In this document: positions 54,060 to 64,000 of the stretch, piece by piece
Layout: the number at the start of each line of letters is the position of its first letter
Numbering within the stretch: the stretch's first letter is position 1
DNA from: Brassica napus
Taxonomy: Eukaryota > Streptophyta > Magnoliopsida > Brassicales > Brassicaceae
Assembly: GCF_020379485.1 (NCBI RefSeq)
Contig: NC_063452.1
Span: forward strand, 37,276,650 to 37,340,649
Length of the DNA stretch: 64,000 bases
Reading direction: 5' to 3'
Notes under the pieces: model-generated
The model's database searches: none
What the model saw: the letters and a program-made list of their open reading frames with translations, nothing else
Told to the model about the DNA's origin: nothing
Translations under genes and position numbers: made by a program

Positions 54060-54127
54060 AGACTTTCCAGACTACTTATAGTTAAGTCGTCCAATATTCC
54101 AGACGACTTAACTGTAAGTCTTCTGCG
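54060..54127. repeat. Palindrome array 3 between the convergent MULE genes
   Basis: Two dyad copies (agacgacttaactgtaagtc and relatives) just downstream of the ULP gene's stop. Confidence 0.75.
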
Positions 54128-54954
54128 CAGAATATAGTTACAAAATAGGGATCAAGTTCAAATACACACATCAGCCTAATCTATCATACAAAATAATATA
54201 AAGTGGCATGTTTATCACCCGTCATACGTACCCAGGATGTCATCCATGTCCTTGTTTTCGAACTCATGCGCGTCAGGAAGCTCTTGAAATATATCCACCG
54301 CCATCTTATCCCTGATACTCTTCCCGTTGGGCTTAGCAAAGTCTTTTTTACTAAACTCTATCCCAAGAGCATGACATTCAATGTACTTTAGAGTGTACAC
54401 GCCACAATCACCGTTGGGCCGGAGGTATATTGGTCGGTCTCTCATATGTGAATGGCTCCAGGCTGTATTGGGCACGTAGTTCGTCTGAGGAAGCGCACTC
54501 AACAAGCAGATAAGGGACCATGTAGAGAAAAGGCTCCATTACCACATCTAGTTCTTCTGGGGAGATACTGGAACAAATGCTGTCAAAGACGACTATGTGC
54601 CTCTTAGGGATCGATATCCACATAGCAATCCAATGACTGTCGGCGAAGTTTACTGGCGCATAGATATCATCAATATCCGTCCCCCAAACCTTGTTCGATT
54701 GGCAAAATGATGGTATAGTGCCTGCATAATAATTTCACGCCCCACCAGGGAGTCTTCTTCCTAAACCGTTGTGATCGGGCTTCGAGTCCATAAAATCCTT
54801 GAAGTTGAATCTCCATTGCTGAGCAAAGAGATGATCAAGGAAACACATTCTCTCGCTCCTGAAATGTTGTGGGTTAGCGTCGTACCTCTTCCTCAGCACA
54901 TTAATAAAAGCATCAACATGCTGCATATAAAATAGAGTACAAGTCAGAAGATAT

Positions 54955-55115
54955 CAGGTGACTTAGTGGTAAGTCTTCTACGTAGACGACTTACCAGACG
55001 ACTTACAAGTAAGTCGTTGACGAATTAAGTCGTCTGATAAGTCGTCTACGTAGAAGACTTACCAGACGACTTACAAGTAAGTCGTCTACGTCATAGCAGA
55101 AGACTTACACAGTCC
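54955..55115. repeat. Palindrome array 4 in a ULP-gene intron
   Basis: Five to six dyads (agacgacttacaagtaagtcg and variants, gtagacgacttaccagacg) are packed in 160 bp between coding exons. Confidence 0.85.
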
Positions 55116-56529
55116 TCCAGCCACTCTAGGGAGGTTCGGAGGATTTGATACCACCAAGTTCTACTTTTACGTGGTTTTTTATCGAGAGCTGTTCTATAAT
55201 GACTGCAAACACAAAATGTTGAAAAGCAATCAGGTGTTATGGGAAAAGCAAGCTATTATGTGAAAAGCAAGCTATTATGGGGAAAGCAAACACTTACGGA
55301 CAAGATTTAAACCAATAAGCGAGCTCCTTCAACTTCGTCTTGTCAATTGGTGCAAAAGGATTATAGCCTGGATAAATTTTGTTTGAAATGATCACTCTGG
55401 CCGTGCTGTTTGCCGTATAAGGAGATTTCTGTGAGGCAGCAAGTTTTCTTGTTCGATCACTCTTTGCACGGCAAAGTGCCAAAGCAGCATCCCTCTTTTC
55501 TAGATATCTAGCATCCTCGTTCTGTAAATCTGAAACAGTGGATTGATTTTTGTCCAATAGAACAAGGCTCGGTTCTGGAGCTTTATCTTCCGAGGAACTA
55601 GCATCTGCGGGCACATCTGCGGGCACATCTTCGGGCACATCTGGACCTTTATCCTCCGCCAAGCTCTTCCTTCCCGCGTTCGTCCCATTGACACTTTCAC
55701 TCTTCAATATACAAGATGGGTTTATACAATAATAACCAAAGATCCATTTCAAACAATAATAACCAATGAGTGTCTTCAAACATGAAACAAAATACAAATA
55801 TAAAATCCATACACTATAAACAAAGCACACATGTTCTGACATACAAGAAACAAAGCAAATGCAACTTTTCAATTCTTATTCTTAAGACTTTGTCTAGTCA
55901 ATCTCTTGTTGTGAGAGGATTCGTTACTATCCCCGGGTTCGAGCGTCAGTTTAGGTGGAGAGGTAGTGTTTTGAGATGATGTCCCTTTCCGTTTTGTGGT
56001 GATACCAACCTTCTTCTCCACAGCTTCCATCCTTTCCGACAGATACTTGATCTCCTTAAGGCACGTCCCAAACCCTTCCCTCATGGCATCATCTATGTCC
56101 TTGAACATGGTTTTAATATCCTCTTTGGTCAACCCACCAACAGTCGTAGTCACCTCTTCACTAGCCTCTGCAGCTGCCTCTCACTAGCCTCTGCAGCTGC
56201 CTCTTCACTAGCTTCAGCAGGTGCCTCTTTACGAGCTTTCTTCCGAGGTCTTGGACTGTCTTCCTTCACTACCTTTTTCTTCGCTGGACTCACAACCGCC
56301 GGCTTTGTATTGACCCAAGTACCGGTGACTTCCCAGCAATCCATGGTCCACTTCCACGGTTTCTTCACAAACATGAGTTTAATTATGTTCTCCGCGAGCG
56401 TGTCCTCAACATCAAACTCCCATTTTGGAAACATTTCACCAGTGTCCTTTTGAACAAAGTTGATCACCCTAGTCTGCAGTAAATAGAAGATATGAACTTA
56501 GATATTTGACGGATTAAGAAAGATGGAAA

Positions 56530-56825
56530 GAAAAGACTTCACAGACGACTTATAATTAAGTCATCTGGAAAGTCTTCCAGCTGGACGACTTAGTAGACGA
56601 CTTATAATTAAGTCGTCTGGAAAGTCTTCCAGCTCGAAGACTTAGTAGAAGACTTATAATTAAGTAGTATGGATAGTCTTCCCAGACGACTTAATTATAA
56701 GGCGTCTACTAAGTCATCCAGCTAGAAGGCTTTCCAGGCGACTTAATTATAAGTCTTCTACTAAGTCGTCTAAGTGGAAGACTTATCAGACGACTTAATT
56801 ATAAGTTTTCTGCGAAGTCGTCCAG
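56530..56825. repeat. Palindrome array 5 in a ULP-gene intron
   Basis: About eight copies of agacgacttataattaagtc and its variants ggaaagtcttccagctgg are repeated with a period near 57 bp. The core is the AT-rich version of the dyad (GACTTATAATTAAGTC). Confidence 0.85.
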
Positions 56826-57719
56826 ATTGAAGTAAATACCTGACTGAGGATAGCTTCTTTAAACTGTTTGCGTCCTTTGCGACCCTTGTAAGCCAGTATC
56901 GGTGGAGACAGATTGTTTGGGAGAGGATTACCAAAAGTAGCACCCAATTCCGGAAGAGCTGTGTACACCCAGACATGGAGAGCTTGCGCAAACCCATTAA
57001 TAGTGTAACAACCCAAAATATCTCTGCCCTTCTTAGAGTCCATCAGCACCTTAAACGCGACTCTCCCCCATGGATAATTCTCAAACCGTTCTAGCTCCAT
57101 CACTAGCCTTACCAGACTAACCCGTGTAGGGTTGAATACTTTCTCCCTTCAATGTATCCAGTGAAGATGGCAAGGTACGCGAGCCGCTTGCGATCATCCC
57201 GAGACCACCCTTCGCATCTCTCAAGTGCTGTTATTATCTCCTGAGTAGATGGCCCAGCTTCGACATGAACTCCCAGCATCTCCCAAAAAGAAGTCAACTC
57301 CTTTGTAACAACAGAGTGAGGTCTCTCAAGGTCCTCGATGTACTCGCAGTTTAGACCAGTGAGGTTTTCAAACTCTAACAGTGAAAACCTCACAGGTTCT
57401 GGACCAACGAGACTCCACAGCTCATACTTCTTCTTTATGTCCAGCTGGAAACCGAGCATGTAGTGAACCAGCCTTGAAGCCCAATCAAATCCCAGCTCTT
57501 GGAACTTGATGAAAACTCCCAACTTCGACTCCTTCAGCTCTTCATATTCGTCATCATGAAGAGCTTTCTTTAAAGCAGCATGCAACGTCCAACAAGTATG
57601 ATACGAAATGCTATGCACTGCGGGGGGCTCTTCCCCTAATGTATATATCCTACGGGGGAGTTCTGGCATCTCCATTTTTTTGCCTGCAAAACAATCAAAG
57701 ACAACCATCTCAAACAATC

Positions 57720-57840
57720 AAAGACTTATAATTAAGTCGTCTGGCAAGTTTTCCATCTGAAAGACTTATAATTAAGTCGTCTGGAAAGTCTTCCAGCTGG
57801 AAGACTTTCCAGACGACTTAATTATAAGTCTTCCAAGACT
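57720..57840. repeat. Palindrome array 6 upstream of the ULP gene's main exon
   Basis: Three copies of gacttataattaagtcgtctgg with cttccagctggaagac between them, itself a perfect palindrome around cttccagctggaag. Confidence 0.85.
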
Positions 57841-58219
57841 TCCAGTTTTATGTTCACCTTTTCCTCAATCAATCACTCGACAGTAAGGGATATAACTTAC
57901 CGGCGGCGGAGTTCAACGAGACCCCTCTGAGAGAATGCGCGCTAGGGTTTCCTCTCGGATCTTAAATAGAGGAAGCAGCTGTGAGAACGGTGGTGAGAAC
58001 GAAGGTGATAACGGCAGAGAGATAACCGGCGGTGAGAACGATGAGAACGATGAGAACGATGGATTAGAGAGAATCGACGGAAATCGCCTTCGAAATCGCC
58101 TTTGAGAGAAACGGCTTTAGGGTTTTCTGATTTTCGATAAACAGTGAAAAAAAACACCTTATATATGGCCGGTAAATAATCCGGTTAGGTTTAAAAGTAC
58201 ATTGTAAAATTAAAGGTTT

Positions 58220-58295
58220 GGTCCGGTTTGGACGACTTACTAGTAAGTCGTCTGTTGAATATTGTACATCAGACGATTTACTAGTAAGTCGTCCC
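58220..58295. repeat. Palindrome array 7 near the right MULE end
   Basis: Two dyads, gacgacttactagtaagtcg and cagacgatttactagtaagt, lie about 550 bp inside the right terminus. Confidence 0.85.
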
Positions 58296-58851
58296 AGACC
58301 CTAAATTTAACCCCTAAACTAAATTGACTATAACTATCTAACCACGTTATAAACCCGTAGTTATACTTAAATAGTGTTTACTATACACAGAAATAAAAAC
58401 ACTTAGGTAAATTTTAAAGTTTTCAAAAAAACATTTATGCATTCCTAAATCTAACCCTAAGAACACATACAATACTACAACATATGTTGGCAAAACCTAA
58501 ACCAAAGAATATCATGACTCACTACTTTCACTCATCTATGTTGAAAACAATTAACTTTTGTTATATCTTAATTTATATCTCTTAAAACATATGTTAATTA
58601 AATGATTTTAATTTTTCACTTATCAAAATATTTTTTACAAAAATTTTAAATTATTTCTAAGTATAACTAGTCCAAGCGACTTACGGGGGTTAGAAACGTA
58701 AAAAAATTTCGGATTTTTTGTTTGTTCACAAGGGGTTGGTTGTAATTTCAATAGATTTTTAGGTTACTTTTGCATTTGATTCAAGTTTGGGTTAACCTTT
58801 GTGTTTGAAATCAAGTTGTGAATCATATTTGACAATTTTCTCTACTTATGT

Positions 58852-61840
58852 TGCAGTTTGATCAAACAATCTTTTTAACCTTTGCCCAAAAAAGCTAAAA
58901 TAATTGATTTCTTCGGTCAGCCTACTAAAACAACTTCGGTACTCTATCAGCCAAAAGAATATATTATCGTTTGATATAGAAAATGTAATGAACCATTTTC
59001 TTCATTTTATACTACCTTTAAAGACGGATACTAGAGAAACTGGAACTCAATGATAATTGTTTATATGGAAAAGTAAATAATAAGATTTTAATAATTAAAG
59101 CATAAACAAAAGTTTAATTAAATTAAATTTTAACAATTGTTTATCCTCCGTTAATTCCAATACCGAAAATATTAAAAATAGTGAGTTTTAGTCATTTCAA
59201 ATTTGTTGGGTAACACAATGAGTAAATAAAAAAGAATTCTAAATTGGCATATTAATTATATTTTAATATTCAGTTCTGATATAATATATATCTATTTAAA
59301 TCTAAATTATAGTTATATTTGCTTTCTCATGCTCTTATATCTAATTGTTAAATAAACAGCATAGAAACTCTCATTTGATAAAAAAAAAAAAAAATATGCT
59401 GCTTTTTGTCTAAAGAGGAAGAATAAGAGATTAATACTTAACTTTCCGCTCCATAAAATCCAGAAATATCCTTTATGCTCTATGGTTTAACAAGTTTTCT
59501 CTATTATGTTTGATTTTGATTGATTTAATTTATAATGCCCAAGGTTTATATTTAGAGAAGTATTATAACAGTATAAAAATTTGCAACTTTGAATCAAATC
59601 AGCGATAATAATGAATATGCTCACATATCGTTTTTAGTTATATAACTAAAATTTGATGTAGACAATACTGATTGTTTAACATAATCACACTCACAAGTAA
59701 ATGAAAAAAAAATTACACACAAATTATATCACTGATAAAAACTAATACATCATATCCTGCTGCAGCGCGAACCGACCATATGTAAGCAAAACTCTCAACA
59801 TCAAATTTCTTCATTTATAAATTTTGAGATCTTCCATCAAAATCACTTTAATAGTGCAAGTGTTCAAGGCATAAAGTTGTAAGCAAAAAAAAAAAAAAAC
59901 TGTGAACATACACACTTTCTAGAATTTTGATTTAAGAAAATATGCTAAAAAAGTTCATATGAACCCCACTCAACAAGTTCTTATATTTAATTGTATCTCT
60001 ATTAGCCTGTTCATTTATGCTTCCAATTAGTACTTAAATTATTTGCTACACAAGAAATATATGCACATTGCATTACTATATAAATTGTTTTTATATTTCA
60101 ATATAACTTTATATTTATTGGATATTGTGTGGCCAATTAAATTAGGTAAATTATTGTGAAATTGATTAAATTTATATATTAAATGACAGCTTTCAAAAGT
60201 AATAACTTTTAAATAATACAAATTTTAATTAAAATTGATTACATTTTGAAAGAGATAGAGTAATCTATAAACTAACTCTATATAGATATTAGGACAAAAT
60301 TGTAAAGTGGTCTCACCTTGAATTTCTCTCATTTTGTGCATTCCTAATTGGAAGGAGATAATCAACATCTAATATTATGTTACTCTTAGTATATTAGAAA
60401 TAGTTGAACTGTAAACCAATTAAGGATGATGTAAGTAAGACATAAAGATGTATTTCCAGTTATCACAAATATAGAATCAATTGATAACAACTTAATTATG
60501 TCCACCATAAGACAACAAAGAAGAGTTTACATACCTTCTAATATTATAATATACACTATATTAGTGGCTAAATCAGTTTTCTCTAACACAAATACTCACT
60601 TCATTCTTGGAGTTTAAGCTTTTCTATCTGATGATATTAGCTGTTTGATCCCAAAAAAAAGAAACGGTCGAACTGTACATTGTAATTGGAGAAAAAAAAC
60701 AAACAAAAATCAACCGAAGACTTTTAAAGTATATGAAACAAAAATTGGAAATAGCAATTCTCTGCAATTAAAGAATAAGACAATAAAATTGTAAAAATAT
60801 AAAATAAAACAAAAAATTATACACAGAAAGAAAGATTTAGTTAAATAAAATCATAATATAATTTCCATAATTGATAGTGCTCAGTTACACTAAAAAGTCT
60901 AAATTTACAGCATACACAGTTTTATTTACATCTTTAAACGTATTATCTAATTAAAATGATTCTAAAAAAATGTCAGCATGAAGAGTTAGAAAATATACGA
61001 TAAAATATAATACATAACGTCAAAAATACATTATCACTGATCACTAAAAAATCATGTTAGTAGTAGTAAAAAAAAATGACAACACATTTATTAAACCCAT
61101 AGAACGGTACGCAACAAGGTGTTATTAAATATACAAACTACAAATTAAATATGTACAATGCAAACACACATAAAAACGAGACATCATATTTGGATATATT
61201 TAAATAAATAAATTTAAATATATTATATTCTTGATAACTTTAAAATTACTTAAAAAGAAACTAAATTATTAAAAAATTAATATACAAATAAAACTAAAGC
61301 AATATTTTGTAACGTTAAAATAATAAATGAATAAAAAGTATATTATGTTAATAAAATATATTTTAGATTTTAAAGATTTCTAATTCATGTAATATTACAA
61401 AATTCAAAATTTGTTTATTATAATTAATATTTTACCATTAGATATATTAAAACAATATTCTAGATCGATATTCAATTGTTAGTTTTAACCTATTACACGT
61501 AACAAAATATTATTAAGTTTACACTTATTTTTTTGAAAAGGGGGTTTTATATTTTAAGTAGGCTATTGGAGTATTTTTTATTTTCGCGAATTTATTCAAG
61601 ATGAGATTCCGATCTTTTAAACTAAGATAATTTATGTTCTATACATAATTATATATTTTCTACATAACTCTAAAATTTCGGACTTGATTCTTCATATTTA
61701 TTAGTTAATTGTGTTACGTATAATAGAAATAATTACTTCAAACTAAAAAAAAATCAAATTTGAAAATTAGTTATATATAATTAAATATACAAAAATTCAC
61801 ATACAAATAAAAATGATAAATGTAACAAATATAAATATAT
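58852..61840. other. AT-rich non-coding DNA
   Basis: About 3 kb at very high AT with many A-runs and no believable gene; the longest frames are short and low-complexity. It may be the body of a non-autonomous Helitron whose 3' end lies at about 61870, but I found no matching 5' start. Confidence 0.5.
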
Positions 61841-61847
61841 TATTCGC

Positions 61848-61872
61848 ATGTAGCGCGGAGAAAGGATCTAGT
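61848..61872 (+). mobile_element. Candidate Helitron 3' end
   Basis: cgcatgtagcgcggagaaaggatctag followed by t resembles Brassicaceae Helitron tails: a short GC hairpin (cgc...gcg) in AT-rich DNA, then about 10 bases and a CTAG end before T. Element start not found. Weak but specific. Confidence 0.45.
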
Positions 61873-62935
61873 ATTGAATAACAGGTGATTGTAATGGATT
61901 ATCAGCAATTGAGAAATTCTGTGTGATAATTTTTTTTAAAAGTTTTTGTCGTAAAAACAATCATCAATAAAGAAAATTACCAAAATAAGTTTTATTAAAA
62001 GGGTTAACTAATCTAAATTTAGGGTTTACACTTAAGAGGTGGGGTTTTTAAAATATGATTTCAAATTTAAAATAAATTAAAAATTATAATTAAAATTTTC
62101 AAAACAAAATGGAACTATTTTGGTCATTTTTTTCTTGAAAGCTATTTTTGTGACAAAAACTTAAAAAAAACTATTTCAGAGAATTGTCCTTCTCAATTCT
62201 ATCTACGAAATACTTAATTCAATAACAGAGAATTTTATTCTAAAATCAAATTACACTAATTCCATTAAACTACGGTATCCAATAAAAGTATGTATTTGTT
62301 TAACCCTATGGGCATTGTCCCCGCACAAGCGCGGAGTTATGGACAAATTTCTTGTTTCATCTCAATATTTACTAGGGTTATTGTAGTTGTCAATTTTGCA
62401 TTTTGGGTTGATCATTGTTTTTCAAGTTTTTTATTGTTATAGGGTTAGAGTTGTGATGATGAACTGTGTATGCATTGTTCTCCACTTATGAATGATTAAA
62501 TTGTGTTAATAATATGATTGATATAGTTCGTGGTATTGCTTGTTGTGTCACCGAGACTTATTGTTTATTTGTCTTTTTAATTTGTTTCTAGTACTATTGA
62601 AAGTACATAAATTATATTAATGTTATTGAGAGTACCTTTTGTTTCTCGATATTTTTTCTCCAGGTTAGTTGTGTAAGTTGTGTGTATTACGTAATAATTT
62701 TTATCATCCTTATTATGTTTGTTATATGTTTTTTATTTTATTTTTAAACGTGTTGCTTTTACCCGACCTTTAAAACAAATACATGAAGACTTTTAGAAAT
62801 AACTATAAAATAAGTGACAATTCTGAGTATTTGGGCCTTAATGGGTATTAAACGAATTTATATATTTTTCATAAGAAGACAATAGCATTGGCATGTTGAC
62901 ATTGGGCATGTAAGCTATTTTAATAAGACAAGAGG
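61873..62935. other. AT-rich non-coding DNA with a second GC hairpin
   Basis: No gene. At 62318-62335 ccccgcacaagcgcggagttatgg is a second GC-rich patch like a Helitron 3' hairpin but without a CTAG ending, perhaps a decayed terminus. Confidence 0.4.
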
Positions 62936-63990
62936 AGTGAGCAGGTGGAGATGTTGTTTCCGCCTTTGTGTCTGTCGAGATTGTCTCTTGTATCTTCTGG
63001 TGTGGCTGTGGTTGTTCCCCTTTTATTTGATGAGTAATATGTAAACAAAAATCATTGTTAGTTGTATTTATTAGAGTTCGTAATTTACTTTGATTTTTTG
63101 TTTAGGTAATTTCACTGATCTTGGTTGTCGTCTTCGTCTTCTTCGTAAGAATCTGCGAAAGTAAGTTTGTGAATTGTTAAATAACTAACCGTATAGTTTT
63201 TATTTGTTTAGCTGACTCGATGTATGTGTCGTTGAGTTTTAGTTGAGGTGATTGGTTTGGTATATTTGTTTTGAAGTTTATTTGTAAGATTAGACAAAAA
63301 TGAGAGGTGATCATTAATGATTCATCTTTTTTGGGATTCTAGTTTTTGGTGCTTTGATTGTTTGAGTTGTTGTGGTTTCTTTTACGTTGTAAAATTAATG
63401 TTTGTGTAAAATTAGTTTGATAAGTAAATGTAATAAATAGATGACCACAGATCTTGGGTATGAAATATTTTTGATTATTGATGTTAGCACAATATAGACA
63501 ATAATATAAAGGGAATTGTGCGTTGAGTTGTTGTGGTTTCTTTTACGTTGTAAAATTAATGTTTGTGTAAAATTAGTTTGATAAGTAAATGAAATAAATA
63601 GATGACCACAGATCTTGGGTATGAAATATTTTTGATTATTGATGTTAGCACAATATAGACAATAATATAAAGGGAATTGTGCGTTGATTGTTTCTTACGG
63701 ATCAATGAGGAGACGAATAACGACTCGAGTTGTTTCTTTGGTGAGGTCAGAGCCCTGGACATAACGAGTTTGCCCAACCACATCTGCGAGTTTAAATATC
63801 AGTTATGATATCGAAACATAATATAAACTCAGATGCAATATGATAATATACCTGGGAGTTCTAGGTTTGTGTTCGCAAACACTTGGAGATTGTCGAACAG
63901 TCTAATCATGACTGGAGACGGATCTCAGGAGCACCCATGATGACTTCATCAATAATGGTTGTTGAGATAAAACGAATGAGGAATGGATGA
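62936..63990 (-). pseudogene. RPA-like (replication protein A large-subunit-like) exon fragments
   Basis: Read on the minus strand, a piece ending at 63852 gives DPSPVMIRLFDNLQVFANTN then LELP and a gtatat donor. After an acceptor (cgcag) at 63784 the frame continues VVGQTRYVQGSDLTKETTRV then VIRLLIDP to a stop, with the split aspartate codon restored across the junction. The style matches plant RPA1-like OB-fold proteins, which Helitrons often carry. A tandem duplication (63364-63685) follows where the remaining OB-fold should be. Further left, ADSYEEDEDDNQDQ (near 63150) and a hydrophilic piece near 63000 could be C-terminal exons. The gene continues beyond or is broken at the window edge. 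Confidence 0.4.
63364..63685. repeat. Two-copy 161-bp tandem duplication
   Basis: gagttgttgtggtttctttt at 63364 and again at 63525, with the two 161-bp units identical except for one substitution seen (atgtaataaa against atgaaataaa). Very recent, or an assembly artefact. Confidence 0.92.
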
Positions 63991-64000
63991 TAAGTTATCT

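Larger units (their letters stand above)
54215..57717 (-). pseudogene. DUF1985-ULP1-like gene carried by the MULE
   Basis: ULP1 enzymes are C48 cysteine proteases that process or remove SUMO. On the minus strand, exons give: DUF1985 (57680-57109: MEMPELPRRIYTLGEE, FQLDIKKKYELWSLVG, RFSLLEFENLTGLNCEYIED), its continuation after a one-base shift (57103-56840: RFENYPWGRVAFKVLMDSKK, GFAQALHVWVYTALPELG), a lysine/alanine-rich linker (56467-56150), a coiled-coil segment (56153-55869) and a pre-catalytic region (55700-55294; 54926-54750). The catalytic domain has DSHWIAMWISIPKRHIVVFDS (H and D, near 54620) and NGDCGVYTLKYIECHALG (the nucleophile C, near 54405). A one-base deletion just before GDCGVY shifts the frame, so this copy is probably inactive. 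Palindrome arrays lie in its introns. Confidence 0.8.
49670..58842 (+). mobile_element. 9.2-kb MULE with MUDRA transposase and DUF1985-ULP gene (TSD tacttatgt)
   Basis: Nine-base repeats tacttatgt at 49661-49669 and 58843-58851 bound the element. The outer 55 bases at each end, compared in inverted orientation, match at many positions (ttg.caa.attga.tca.aact, then tcaaac and taaccca), so it has weak, long terminal inverted repeats. Inside are a plus-strand transposase (51132-53430) and a convergent minus-strand multi-exon DUF1985-ULP gene (57717-54215), with palindrome-repeat arrays in all spacer regions. The gene pair matches Arabidopsis Kaonashi-type MULEs, which spread ULP-like genes. Confidence 0.8.

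Noticed and set aside
53625..54137. 170-codon plus-strand ORF with repeated PEDLQLSRP motifs
   Set aside because: It is a translation of palindrome array 2; the protein repeat only mirrors the roughly 100-bp DNA repeat, and nothing continues beyond the array.

Overview
The window is plant nuclear DNA, almost certainly Brassicaceae (Brassica, Raphanus or a close relative). The evidence is spliced host-gene remnants that read like Arabidopsis genes (a MORC ATPase and the spliceosomal SmF protein), an Athila-like element primed by tRNA-Asp, and a MULE carrying a DUF1985/ULP gene of the kind seen in Arabidopsis Kaonashi elements. It is a nested transposon graveyard. I see no certainly functional host gene; the best-preserved coding unit is a PIF/Harbinger transposon.

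Layout. 0-6 kb: a decayed minus-strand Ty1/copia pol (850-2594), interrupted by a gag-only copia element that keeps its 3' LTR (2595-3208), polypurine tract, gag and primer-binding site (PBS). 5.96-14.86 kb: an Athila-like element with gag and protease but no RT or integrase. Its 5' LTR holds a separate solo LTR (6426-7095, TSD tttat), and its body and LTRs are studded with the motif ATCGATCGACA. 14.9-16.1 kb: a possible SINE and non-coding DNA. 16.1-28.5 kb: a plant L1-type LINE (ORF1 plus endonuclease), interrupted by an 852-bp insertion and by a complete 8.05-kb Tat-lineage Ty3/gypsy element (19983-28034, TSD ctagc). That element has a dual RNase H and a spliced antisense gene. 28.5-35.9 kb: two tandem copies of one dead Tekay-type chromovirus sharing an LTR.

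35.9-43 kb: a MORC-family pseudogene on the minus strand, cut by three related LTRs. Two are clean solo LTRs with the same TSD, gtaat (38717-40246 and 40960-42565). 44.0-44.25 kb: two exons of SmF. 44.6-49.3 kb: a structurally complete Harbinger element (TSD taa) with an open DDE transposase and an open Myb/SANT-like protein. 49.67-58.84 kb: a 9.2-kb MULE (9-bp TSD tacttatgt, weak terminal inverted repeats (TIRs)) with a near-intact MUDRA transposase and a convergent DUF1985-ULP gene. Arrays of a palindrome made of ACGACTTAC, two bases and GTAAGTCGT fill its flanks, intergenic space and introns. 58.85-64 kb: AT-rich DNA with Helitron-like 3' ends, an RPA-like exon pair and a 161-bp tandem duplication.

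The two most unusual signals are the palindrome arrays pervading the MULE and the ATCGATCGACA motif repeated in both coding and non-coding parts of the Athila-like element. All alignments and motif calls were made by eye; identities, ages and family names need database comparison.
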